Both the position numbers and the translations under genes were made by a program. A stretch of 64,000 bases of DNA. Origin: JACKAQ01 sp020634975 [NCBI: Calditrichia bacterium] (GTDB lineage: Bacteria > Calditrichota > Calditrichia > RBG-13-44-9). The stretch covers positions 62,001 to 126,000 of the forward strand of contig JACKAQ010000001.1 in NCBI GenBank assembly GCA_020634975.1, given 5' to 3'. Under the pieces are notes generated by a model. That model was given only the letters and a program-made list of their open reading frames with translations, ran no database searches and was not told the origin of the DNA. This document shows, one piece after another, positions 8,130-15,916 of this stretch. How positions within the stretch are numbered: position 1 is the stretch's first letter; each line of letters starts with the position of its first letter.

Positions 8130-10133
8130 TCATTTATTTATTACTGTCGATTCAACATCGGACTTATTGGACGCCTCTTTTCCCGATCTGAACAGCCGGA
8201 TCAACGCGAGAATTTCTTTGGTTTCAGCGCTCACAGAATTGATCAGGCGCTCCAAAAGCAAACGCTGAGATAAATAGCGCTTTGCAAAAAACGGCTGCTG
8301 GAACCGCTTTGAAATCGTAAATATCATAACAGCAAACACAATTTGAACAGATAGCAACGGCAAAAACCACCAACGCAATAGCACATCGATTTTTAAACCA
8401 ACCACCAAAAACAACAACGGAAAAAATGTTTGAACCAACCGGTTTACCAAAGATTCGGTTTGCCGCAAGTTGCCGCCGGAAATCTGGCGAGTTAATTGCC
8501 ACGGAAAATTGCCCACTAATGCGATTGCTTTTGGCTTACTGAGCTGTCCAGCACCTTTGAAAGCATCCGTTAAAAAAGACCAAACCTGACTTGTTAACAC
8601 CACTGCAACCAACATTCCCCATCCAACCAACTCCGTAAAATGGATTGTTAAATTTTGCAATAATGGAATTTGCACATTTTCCACACCCGAATAAGCCAAT
8701 AAAAACGCAACAATGGCAATGCTCATTGCAACGCCGTTAAATTTTCGTGCGCGAGTGAGCATTCGCGTGATTGCGCGGGCATGCCCCACCGGCAATTCGC
8801 CCGGAGCGGGATCGCTTGAAACGATTGCGCCATTTTCCGATATTTCATTCCAAATTCCGTTGATTCCCAATCGAACACCGGATATGTTCCGGCTGCAAAG
8901 AGTAATTTCATCAATTTCAGCATCGCTGATTAAGGCATCACTAAAATCGGAATGATCCAGTTGGGTTTGCTGCAAATTAGCGAACCGCAAATCTGCTTTC
9001 AGGAATTTTACATGTTGAAAATTGGCACCGGCGCAATTGGCACGCTGCAAACACACATCACTAAAATTGGCTTTGGAAGCATTTATTTTGCTCAAATTTG
9101 CACCGCGAAAATTGGCACCATCAGCATTCGCTCGGGCGAGTGTTGCGCTGGATAAATCTGCGCCGGAAAACAACACAGCTTCCAGATTAGCAGAATGCAA
9201 ATTTGCTTTCGATAAATTGGTGCGGCTAAAATCTGCACCAGTAAGTTTTGTATTCCTGAAATTGGTGTTGCGCAACACGCTCTCCCGAAAATCTACACCC
9301 GTAATATTTTCCGCCTGACTGAAATCCACTCCGCGCAAAAATGCGTTGCGAATTTCAGCTTGTGCCAAATTTGCGTATTGAATATCCGCGCCCAACCAAA
9401 ACGTATGATTGAGCAATGCACCGCGCAAATCTGCTGAAACCAGGCTTGCTTTCCCCAATTCTGCTTTATTTAAATTTGCCTGTTCCAAATTTGCTTCATT
9501 CAGTATTGCTTCAGTTAAGTTGGCGCCAACACATGTTGCCTCGCGTAAATTCGCTCGCAAAAAATTTGCCCGCACCAAAAAAGCATCGCTGAAATCGGCT
9601 TTTTCGAGATTCGCTTTTCGGAAACTGGCGGATCGCAAAAACGCTTTTTGGAAATTGACATTTCGTAAATCATACCCGTCAAAATCTACTTCGCGCAAAA
9701 AGGATTTTGATAAATCGGCAAAATTCATTTGCGCGCAGCTAAAATTCGCCCCGGTTAAAAAAGCACCGGAGAACACGGCATATTGCAGATTCGCATTCGC
9801 CAGATTTGCATCACCCAAATTTGCCCCGTTTAATCTGGCATGCGCCAAATTCGCAAAGGACAGAGTGGCATAAGTTAAATTCGCTTTATCGAGATTTGCT
9901 TTTTGGAGATCGGCGCTGTGTAAATCCGCACCGCGCAAATTGGCTTCGCGCAAATCGGTTTTAGCCAAATTTGCACATCGCAAATTGATTTCGTGAAGAT
10001 CGAAACCGCGGAGGGAATAGCCAGATAGATCGGCATTTCGGAGGTCGGGCGATATTTCAGGAAACTGTTTCCGCCAATGATTCCACTCCCGGGAACCATT
10101 TTGCAGCAATAATATGTGAGCTTGGTTAGCCAT
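8130..10133 (-). CDS. Large pentapeptide-repeat protein with C-terminal membrane domain
   Basis: This 667-residue protein is dominated by pentapeptide repeats of the form A(D/N)LXX, running almost unbroken from about residue 30 to 425 (roughly 75-80 units). They should fold into a long right-handed quadrilateral beta-helix. A linker follows, then four hydrophobic helices between about 475 and 625 and a polar tail. The start is the ATG at 10133 with GGAAGGAG just upstream; the frame extends to a GTG 13 codons earlier. Pentapeptide proteins lack a general biochemical role; some mimic DNA and protect gyrase, others scaffold. The helix-plus-membrane layout suggests a membrane-tethered rod. It is transcribed divergently from DNA polymerase II. 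Confidence 0.88.
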   Translation of the reverse strand: MANQAHILLLQNGSREWNHWRKQFPEISPDLRNADLSGYSLRGFDLHEINLRCANLAKTDLREANLRGADLHSADLQKANLDKANLTYATLSFANLAHARLNGANLGDANLANANLQYAVFSGAFLTGANFSCAQMNFADLSKSFLREVDFDGYDLRNVNFQKAFLRSASFRKANLEKADFSDAFLVRANFLRANLREATCVGANLTEAILNEANLEQANLNKAELGKASLVSADLRGALLNHTFWLGADIQYANLAQAEIRNAFLRGVDFSQAENITGVDFRESVLRNTNFRNTKLTGADFSRTNLSKANLHSANLEAVLFSGADLSSATLARANADGANFRGANLSKINASKANFSDVCLQRANCAGANFQHVKFLKADLRFANLQQTQLDHSDFSDALISDAEIDEITLCSRNISGVRLGINGIWNEISENGAIVSSDPAPGELPVGHARAITRMLTRARKFNGVAMSIAIVAFLLAYSGVENVQIPLLQNLTIHFTELVGWGMLVAVVLTSQVWSFLTDAFKGAGQLSKPKAIALVGNFPWQLTRQISGGNLRQTESLVNRLVQTFFPLLFLVVGLKIDVLLRWWFLPLLSVQIVFAVMIFTISKRFQQPFFAKRYLSQRLLLERLINSVSAETKEILALIRLFRSGKEASNKSDVESTVINK

Positions 10134-10219
10134 TATCTCCTTCCCTGGACATTCGGCTTTTTTTAATTTCACATCACACTTAACAGAACACCTGAAACTA
10201 CCAAATTTGCGATGGCGAC

Positions 10220-10239
10220 ACTGTGAACTGTTTCACAGT
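10220..10239. promoter_or_regulatory. CRP/FNR-like palindromic operator
   Basis: A perfect 8-4-8 inverted repeat, ACTGTGAA-CTGT-TTCACAGT, contains TGTGA-N6-TCACA, identical to the core consensus bound by CRP-family regulators. It lies in the divergent region between the pentapeptide protein and DNA polymerase II and overlaps the -35 element of a good promoter facing polB, so binding would be expected to block that promoter or act on the other arm. Which Crp/Fnr-type regulator binds is unknown; none with a helix-turn-helix is in this window. Confidence 0.6.
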
Positions 10240-10260
10240 CTGATAATTCAAAAATATAAT
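10232..10260 (+). promoter_or_regulatory. Candidate sigma-70-type promoter for polB
   Basis: TTCACA (10232-10237) and TATAAT (10255-10260) are separated by 17 bases, a near-consensus housekeeping promoter. It would give a leader of roughly 105 bases before the polB ATG. The -35 hexamer is the right half of the palindrome at 10220-10239. Confidence 0.5.
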
Positions 10261-10373
10261 ACACCGCAGATTAAATTATCGTTGAAAAGCAATATCGCTT
10301 GAACCTTAATTTAAACATTACGTACATTAACTTTCGGTAAAACCAGTTATTTCGGACTTTCAGGATACGGCTT

Positions 10374-12719
10374 ATGCAGGTTACAACAGATATTTTTATC
10401 ATCACCAGTGATTGGCAAGATGCCGGAAATCGCCATATTCTGCAATATTTTGGCGTTTGCCGGGATGGCAGCCTGGTGGAAATAACTATCGACACCGAAA
10501 AACCGGTTTTTTTTGTCCCTCGCGATTCACAATTACCAGCCTTCCCCTTTCCCATTCAACAGCGACAATTACAACTTAGCAACTTTGATCAAAAAGTTGT
10601 GGACGGGCTGTATTTTCGCACACAGCGGGAATGCCGAAAAGCGGAGCAAATCCTCACATCTGCCGGTATTCCCACATATGAGGCGGATATTCGCACAGAT
10701 CGCCGATACTTGATGGAGCGATTTATCTACGCTCAGGTGACCGTTAGCGGCATCGCCGAATCGGCCGGGCGGCGACTGCGATTTCACAACCCGAAACTAA
10801 CGCCTTGCCAGGTCACCCCTAAATTAGTGGTTGCATCGATAGATATCGAAACAGGCGTTGATTCCGGACGGCTGTATTCCATTGCCATGCACATTTCCGG
10901 CAACACGAACGAGTTGAAAAAAGTGCTCATGGTTTCCCCGAAACCACTCGACTGCCCGGATTATCTGGAATTCTGCCCGGATGAACGCACGATGCTCCTC
11001 CGGTTTTTCGAACTGTTCCGGCAAAGTGATCCGGATATTATCATTGGCTGGAACGTTATCGGATTTGATCTATCCTTTTTGGAGAACAAATGCCGGGAAT
11101 ACGGACTTTCGCTGGATATCGCCCGGAGCAAAACGCCGGTGCACATTCGCCGCCGCCAAAAAAGCGGGTTGATGGCGATCGATATTTCCGGTCGCGTAGT
11201 GCTGGACGGCCCGCCGATGCTGCGCTCTATCTTTTACAGTTTTGTGGATTACAGTCTGGAAACTGTCTCGCAAACGTTGTTGAATCGCGGAAAACAGCTC
11301 TCAACCGAGGTCGATAAAATTCGCGAAATTGACCGAATGTTTGCGGAAGACAAAGTTTCGCTGGCAGCCTACAATCTCGAAGATTGCGTGCTTGTCACCG
11401 AAATTTTCCAAAAACTCGGGCTGATCGAGCTGCAAATTCGCCGCTCTCAAATCACCGGATTATTGTTAAAAGATGTGGGAATTTCAACTGCGGAATTTGA
11501 TCACATTTATTTGCCGCGACTCCATCGGCGCGGATTTGTTGCGCCCAACAAATCGGATGTTCAGCAAATGGAGCACACCGCCGGCGGCTACGTAATGGAC
11601 CCGATTATCGGGATTCACGAACACGTTATTTTGCTGGATTTCAAAAGCCTGTATCCTTCGCTGATGCAAACATTTCATATCGAACCACTGTCAAAAATTT
11701 TAAACGATGTTAATCCGTTGGTTACGCCGAGTGGACATCAATTTTCCCGAACGGAACATTTTATGGAGAGTGTTATTTCGGATTTGATGGAGCGCCGCGC
11801 AGCCGCCAAAAAAGCAGGTGATACGTATCTTCAACACGCCATTAAAATTTTGATGAACAGCTTTTACGGCGTCATGGGATCGGATGCCAGCCGGTTTTAC
11901 GATCCGGTTTTGCCCACTGCCGTCACCAAAACGGCTCGCTGGCTCCTCATCGGCAGCAAAAATTTTCTGGAAGAAAAAGGATATCAGGTGCTTTACGGCG
12001 ATACGGATTCGCTTTTCGTAAAAATTCCGCCCGAAAAAATGATCGACCCGGAAATTTTGGGAAACGAGCTGGCAGTAGAATTGAATACCTACTGGCAATC
12101 GCGGATTTCGGAAATGTCGCTAAAATCATACATGGAAATTGAATTCGAAAAATATTACCGAAAATTTGTGCTGCCGATGGCTCGCGGAAAAACAGGCGGT
12201 GCCCGCAAACGATACGCCGGATTGCGCATCCAGAAATCCGTTGAAAAACTGGAATTTGTGGGCATGGAATATGTCCGGACAGACTGGACACCGTTGGCGA
12301 AAGATTTTCAGTATCAATTGTATTGGCGGGTGCTGAAAGAAATGCCGGTCACCCAGTGGCTGCGGGAATATTTGCGCGATTTGCGCAGCGGCAAAAAAAA
12401 TGAGCTATTGATTTATCACAAACGATTGCGAAAACACGCGGACGAATACTCCAAAAACGCCACGCCACAGGTTCGCGCTGCGCGTATTTTGATGGCAGAA
12501 AAACTGTTTCGGGATGTTCGAACCGTTCGATACGTGATGAGCCGGCACGGGGCTGTTCCGGTGGAAACCGGTCCGCATGACATCGATTATATGCATTATA
12601 TTCAAAAACAACTTCGTCCCATCGCAGATTCGCTGCTGATTTTGCAGGGCAAATCGTTTGAAGAACTTTGTCAGGATGCTCAACTATCTTTATTTGATGA
12701 TCCGGATTTCAAAATTTAA
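10374..12719 (+). CDS. polB: DNA polymerase II (family B)
   Basis: At 781 residues it is close to E. coli Pol II (783). All proofreading and polymerase motifs are present: Exo I DIETG near 158, Exo II GWNVIGFD near 224, Exo III YNLEDC near 331, polymerase motif A DFKSLYPS near 423, motif B KILMNSFYGVMGS near 494 and motif C YGDTDS near 542. It should be a replicative-fidelity polymerase used in damage bypass and fork restart. In Proteobacteria it is SOS-controlled; I see no obvious LexA box here, but a CRP-like palindrome overlaps its promoter. It stands alone, with a strong hairpin terminator after it. Confidence 0.96.
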   Translation: MQVTTDIFIITSDWQDAGNRHILQYFGVCRDGSLVEITIDTEKPVFFVPRDSQLPAFPFPIQQRQLQLSNFDQKVVDGLYFRTQRECRKAEQILTSAGIPTYEADIRTDRRYLMERFIYAQVTVSGIAESAGRRLRFHNPKLTPCQVTPKLVVASIDIETGVDSGRLYSIAMHISGNTNELKKVLMVSPKPLDCPDYLEFCPDERTMLLRFFELFRQSDPDIIIGWNVIGFDLSFLENKCREYGLSLDIARSKTPVHIRRRQKSGLMAIDISGRVVLDGPPMLRSIFYSFVDYSLETVSQTLLNRGKQLSTEVDKIREIDRMFAEDKVSLAAYNLEDCVLVTEIFQKLGLIELQIRRSQITGLLLKDVGISTAEFDHIYLPRLHRRGFVAPNKSDVQQMEHTAGGYVMDPIIGIHEHVILLDFKSLYPSLMQTFHIEPLSKILNDVNPLVTPSGHQFSRTEHFMESVISDLMERRAAAKKAGDTYLQHAIKILMNSFYGVMGSDASRFYDPVLPTAVTKTARWLLIGSKNFLEEKGYQVLYGDTDSLFVKIPPEKMIDPEILGNELAVELNTYWQSRISEMSLKSYMEIEFEKYYRKFVLPMARGKTGGARKRYAGLRIQKSVEKLEFVGMEYVRTDWTPLAKDFQYQLYWRVLKEMPVTQWLREYLRDLRSGKKNELLIYHKRLRKHADEYSKNATPQVRAARILMAEKLFRDVRTVRYVMSRHGAVPVETGPHDIDYMHYIQKQLRPIADSLLILQGKSFEELCQDAQLSLFDDPDFKI

Positions 12720-12838
12720 CGGGCGTTTCAACGCAAACAAAACATCCCACCGGAATGCTTTCAAAAAATACCCAAAATTTTTACTAATTTCCCATTAGCA
12801 AGCATCGATAGTATAAATCAACAGCTGTAAAATTTTTC

Positions 12839-12920
12839 AAGAGATCATCTCGTTCGGCTCTCTCCATAAAAATCCTACCCTAAACTTTTTTGATACAGCC
12901 GGACGAGATCTCTTTTTTTT
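12839..12920. terminator. Long hairpin terminator between converging polB and selenoprotein genes
   Basis: The arms at 12839-12859 and 12897-12916 pair over about 19 bases with one two-base bulge and one G-U pair. They enclose a loop of some 37 bases and are followed by a run of eight T. It can end polB transcripts and possibly those coming from the opposite side. Confidence 0.65.
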
Positions 12921-12948
12921 GGCAATGAATCACATTCAAAACACACAG

Positions 12949-13470
12949 TTACACAATTTGCGCAACTTTGGCGAAATCCGGATGATCACCGATGTGGTTG
13001 AATTTATGGGTCCACAAAACCGATTCGCCTTTCACCAAAAAAAGCCCCGGCATCACCATCGGATCGCCGACAGGCTTGCCAATGGTGTGTCCTTTTGCGG
13101 TTGCACGAATGCTGCAGGCAACCGACATCGGCGAAAAAATTTCCATGATTCCACCGCGTTTAATGCCGAAACCGTGGTAAAAATGTAACGGGATATCGGA
13201 GACTGCCCGAGCCTCCGGCCAGTATCGGTCGAAGAAAGATTGTCCGTCTTCCACAGTGCCCTGATAAAAAAAGAGCACATCGGGATAGTCCGGATTTTTT
13301 TCCGCTGCTTTGCGGATATCTTCAACCGTTTCCCGGCAGAACAGTCAGCCAAAGTGCCGTAAAAAAACCAGCAACACCGGTTCGTCGCCAAGCTGGTCGG
13401 CAAATGTTCCCGGTTTCAGGTTTATTCCGTTGACTTCTGAATTCAGTAATTTCGCATCAATGTTGTTCAT
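12949..13470 (-). CDS. SelL/PRX-like-2 family redox protein with in-frame TGA (probable selenoprotein, UxxC)
   Basis: Read from the ATG at 13470 the frame is open for 173 codons except for one TGA at codon 42 (13345-13347). The residues around it, FLRHFG-U-LFC-RETVED, place the TGA exactly at the first Cys of the CxxC redox motif of the thioredoxin-fold AhpC/TSA-2 (PRX-like 2, SelL-related) family. Both flanks fit the family, including the C-terminal HIGDHPDF. Sec insertion gives UxxC. A hairpin with a G-starting loop follows the TGA. It lies 16 bases after bcp, so the two form a peroxide-defence operon. Alternatives are a point-mutated pseudogene or a sequencing error. Automated callers would report only a 109-residue fragment. 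Confidence 0.8.
13301..13341 (-). promoter_or_regulatory. Candidate bacterial SECIS hairpins after the TGA codon
   Basis: Starting four bases after the TGA, UUCUGCCG pairs with CGGUUGAA (one U-U mismatch, one G-U) around the loop GGAAA (13321-13341); a G at the start of the loop is what SelB recognises. The loop begins 11 bases after the TGA, closer than is usual for bacterial SECIS. A second stem, UCCGC/GCGGA with loop AAAGCA (13301-13316), lies at the usual distance but has its G further into the loop. Either may serve. Confidence 0.45.
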
Positions 13471-13486
13471 TTTTTTCTCAAAAAGG

Positions 13487-13966
13487 TTATGATTGTGTTA
13501 GCGTTTTTATCGTTTCCAACACTTCGGCGGCATGACCTTCCGGCTTAACTTTTTCCCAACCTTGGCGAACGATGCCATTCGGATCAATTAAAACGGTCGA
13601 TCGCACGACACCCATATATCTGTTGCCAAACATCGATTTTTCCTGCCAAACGCCATATTTTTCCAGCATTTCGTGGCTTTCATCGCTCAACAACATCACT
13701 TTGAGATCGTATTTTTTGATGAAATTGGTATGCTTCCGGCAACTATCTGGGCTAACGCCGATCACAACGGCGTTTAATGTTGCGAAATCCGGAAGCGCCG
13801 CGCTGAACTCTTGTGCTTCGAGCGTGCATCCTGACGTGTTATCTTTGGGATAAAAATACAGCACCACCCATTTGCCGCTAAAATCAGACAGCTGGACGGG
13901 CGAATTGTTCGCATCCGGTATGGTGAACGCAGGTGCCGGCTGATTAATTTTGGGCAGAAATTCCAT
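13487..13966 (-). CDS. bcp: Thioredoxin-dependent peroxiredoxin, Bcp/PrxQ type
   Basis: This 159-residue peroxiredoxin has the peroxidatic Cys in the motif DNTSGCTLEAQEF near residue 46 and the family sequences YFYPKD and GVSPDS. The usual resolving Cys five residues on is Gln. A Cys is present instead in SPDSCRKH near residue 81, the position used by the alpha-3 subclass of Bcp enzymes. It should reduce hydrogen and organic peroxides in the cytoplasm using thioredoxin. The frame extends 25 codons upstream, but the ATG at 13966 has a perfect AGGAGG and is the start. It is followed after 16 bases by the probable selenoprotein. Confidence 0.92.
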   Translation of the reverse strand: MEFLPKINQPAPAFTIPDANNSPVQLSDFSGKWVVLYFYPKDNTSGCTLEAQEFSAALPDFATLNAVVIGVSPDSCRKHTNFIKKYDLKVMLLSDESHEMLEKYGVWQEKSMFGNRYMGVVRSTVLIDPNGIVRQGWEKVKPEGHAAEVLETIKTLTQS

Positions 13967-14098
13967 GGTAAACCTCCTCAGAATCATAGTTTGATAATAA
14001 ACACCAGAACTCAAACTATCGTTGGAAACCAACGATGTCAAGCCATTTCAAAAGTGAGCATTTTCGTTTGGAACCGTTAGCGAATAGCCAATTTTCCT

Positions 14099-14127
14099 TT
14101 GACATTTTGTTCATTTTGACATACATT
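14099..14127 (+). promoter_or_regulatory. Candidate sigma-70-type promoter for the histidine kinase operon
   Basis: A perfect TTGACA (14099-14104), 17 bases of spacer and TACATT (14122-14127) precede the kinase ATG at 14259, giving a leader of about 125 bases. Confidence 0.45.
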
Positions 14128-14258
14128 ATTTTTCCGATTTTTGAAACAATCTAAAAGCAATTTTACTTTTTTTCCTGACTGACAGCTCCCATTTACAACG
14201 CATGCATTCAGTCAAAAATTGAACACTAACCAAATAACCGGCACTTACGTAATCCAAT

Positions 14259-15899
14259 ATGAATCGTGAAAATTTGTTCAAAACACTCATAGAAGATAAA
14301 TTAACGTACAGCAACTTAATTGATTCTGCATCGGAAGGCATTATCATTACAGATGCTAAAGGTGCAATAATATTGGTTAATCGTCGCGCTGGCGAAATGT
14401 TCGGTTATTCACAAAATGAGCTGATTGGCAAATCCCTGGAAATTTTAATACCGCAGCGGTTTCGCAATCACCACGAATCGCATCGCACAAACTACCTGAA
14501 ATCGCCTAGCCGCCGAATAATGGGTGTCGGGCGTGATTTGGTGGGTTTGCGAAAAGACAAATCGGAATTTCCCATTGAAGCCAGCCTCAGCCCGATCAAA
14601 ACGGACGAAGGCGTTTTTGTCCTCAGTTTTATTATTGATATCACCCTTCGCAAAGAAACCGAAAAAGCGCTTGAGCGCGAAAAAATCCGTATTCAGGAAT
14701 ATCTGGATATCGCAGGTGTTATTTTGATGGTTATCAATAAAGATGAAACCATCGGAATGATCAATAAACGCGGCTGCGCAATTGTCGGATATGACGAAAA
14801 AGAGTTGATCGGACAAAACTGGTTTGACAAATGTATTCCGGAAAACAAACGGGATTTTATCCGAAATCACTACCGGAAAATATTAACCGATAACCGGGCG
14901 ACAAATGAATCTTTCGATCATTTAATCAAAACGCGATCCGGTGAAGAGCGGATTATCAGTTGGCGCAACGTGTTGTTAAGAGATGATCATCAGAAAGTTA
15001 CCGGAATCCTTTGCTCCGGCGAAGACATCACCGAGCAGGTAAAAGCACAAAGGCAGGCAAAATTGCACCAGCAACAGCTTGCCCAGGCAGACAAAATGGC
15101 TACTTTGGGCATTCTCGTTTCCGGCGTTGCCCACGAAATAAATAATCCGACCAGTTTTATCATGCTCAATGGTAAAATATTCTCAAAAGTATGGAACGAC
15201 ATCGCGCCGATATTGGAATCGCATTACGAAAACGAGGGCGATTTTGTGATTGCCGGGATGCCGTTCAGCCGGGCATATGAGAAAATTTCTCGCTTAATTG
15301 ACGGTGTTTCGGAGGGCGCGAAACGCATCGAAAGGATTATTCGCAGCCTGAAAGATTTTGCGAGGCAAGACAGCGGCGAGCTAAACGAAAGCGTAAATAT
15401 CAACGAAGTTATTGAATCTGCCATCATAATTGTTCATAATTTGATCAAAAAAACAACCGATGATTTTGCATTTATTCCCGGAGAGCAGCTCCCGCAAATT
15501 CGCGGTAACTCTCAGCAATTAGAACAAGTTATCATCAATTTATTGACCAACGCCTGTCAATCACTAACCGAAAATCAGCAAAAACTGAACATTACCACAA
15601 AATTTCACCCGAAAGATTTAATCGTCAGCATTTGTGTTCGCGATGAAGGCACCGGTATTTCACAGGAAAACCTTGCCCATATTACAGATCCGTTTTTTAC
15701 CACCAAACAATCATCCGGCGGAACTGGTCTGGGGCTATCAATTTGTTATAATATTGTGAAAACTCATGGCGGTACATTAAATTTCCAATCTGAATTGAAT
15801 AAAGGAACCAAGGTAACCGTAAAATTGCCCGTTCATCCGGGCGAAAAAACCGGAGATATGACCAAAACTGACGCTTCCGTAACGGCTGAAAAAAGTTAG
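14259..15899 (+). CDS. PAS-domain sensor histidine kinase
   Basis: The 546-residue protein has no membrane segment, so it senses a cytoplasmic signal. Two PAS domains lie at about 17-135 and 140-260; the first resembles the FixL/diguanylate-cyclase-associated type. A dimerisation region follows with phospho-acceptor His in GVAHEINNP near 292, then the ATPase with the N box INLLTNACQSL near 430, DEGTGIS and FFTTKQ...GTGLGLS. Lacking membrane helices and paired with an NtrC-family regulator 17 bases downstream, it fits the NtrB-like group. The ligand of the PAS domains cannot be told; no haem-binding or Cys motif stands out. Confidence 0.93.
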   Translation: MNRENLFKTLIEDKLTYSNLIDSASEGIIITDAKGAIILVNRRAGEMFGYSQNELIGKSLEILIPQRFRNHHESHRTNYLKSPSRRIMGVGRDLVGLRKDKSEFPIEASLSPIKTDEGVFVLSFIIDITLRKETEKALEREKIRIQEYLDIAGVILMVINKDETIGMINKRGCAIVGYDEKELIGQNWFDKCIPENKRDFIRNHYRKILTDNRATNESFDHLIKTRSGEERIISWRNVLLRDDHQKVTGILCSGEDITEQVKAQRQAKLHQQQLAQADKMATLGILVSGVAHEINNPTSFIMLNGKIFSKVWNDIAPILESHYENEGDFVIAGMPFSRAYEKISRLIDGVSEGAKRIERIIRSLKDFARQDSGELNESVNINEVIESAIIIVHNLIKKTTDDFAFIPGEQLPQIRGNSQQLEQVIINLLTNACQSLTENQQKLNITTKFHPKDLIVSICVRDEGTGISQENLAHITDPFFTTKQSSGGTGLGLSICYNIVKTHGGTLNFQSELNKGTKVTVKLPVHPGEKTGDMTKTDASVTAEKS

Positions 15900-15916
15900 A
15901 AACCATTGACAACATT

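Noticed and set aside
9022-9873. Plus-strand repetitive Lys/Ala-rich ORFs (for example 9409-9873)
   Set aside because: They are the antisense shadow of the pentapeptide repeats; the minus frame has a start, ribosome site and a known fold.
10134-10373. LexA/SOS box upstream of polB
   Set aside because: No CTGT-N8-ACAG or Gram-positive-type box is seen apart from the CRP-like palindrome, which has a different spacing and core.
12949-13403. Two separate minus-strand ORFs (109 and 116 codons) as independent small genes or a frameshifted pseudogene
   Set aside because: The 109-codon ORF is the 3' half of one continuous frame interrupted only by TGA; the 116-codon ORF is in another frame and shows no family resemblance. 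No frameshift is needed to join the halves.
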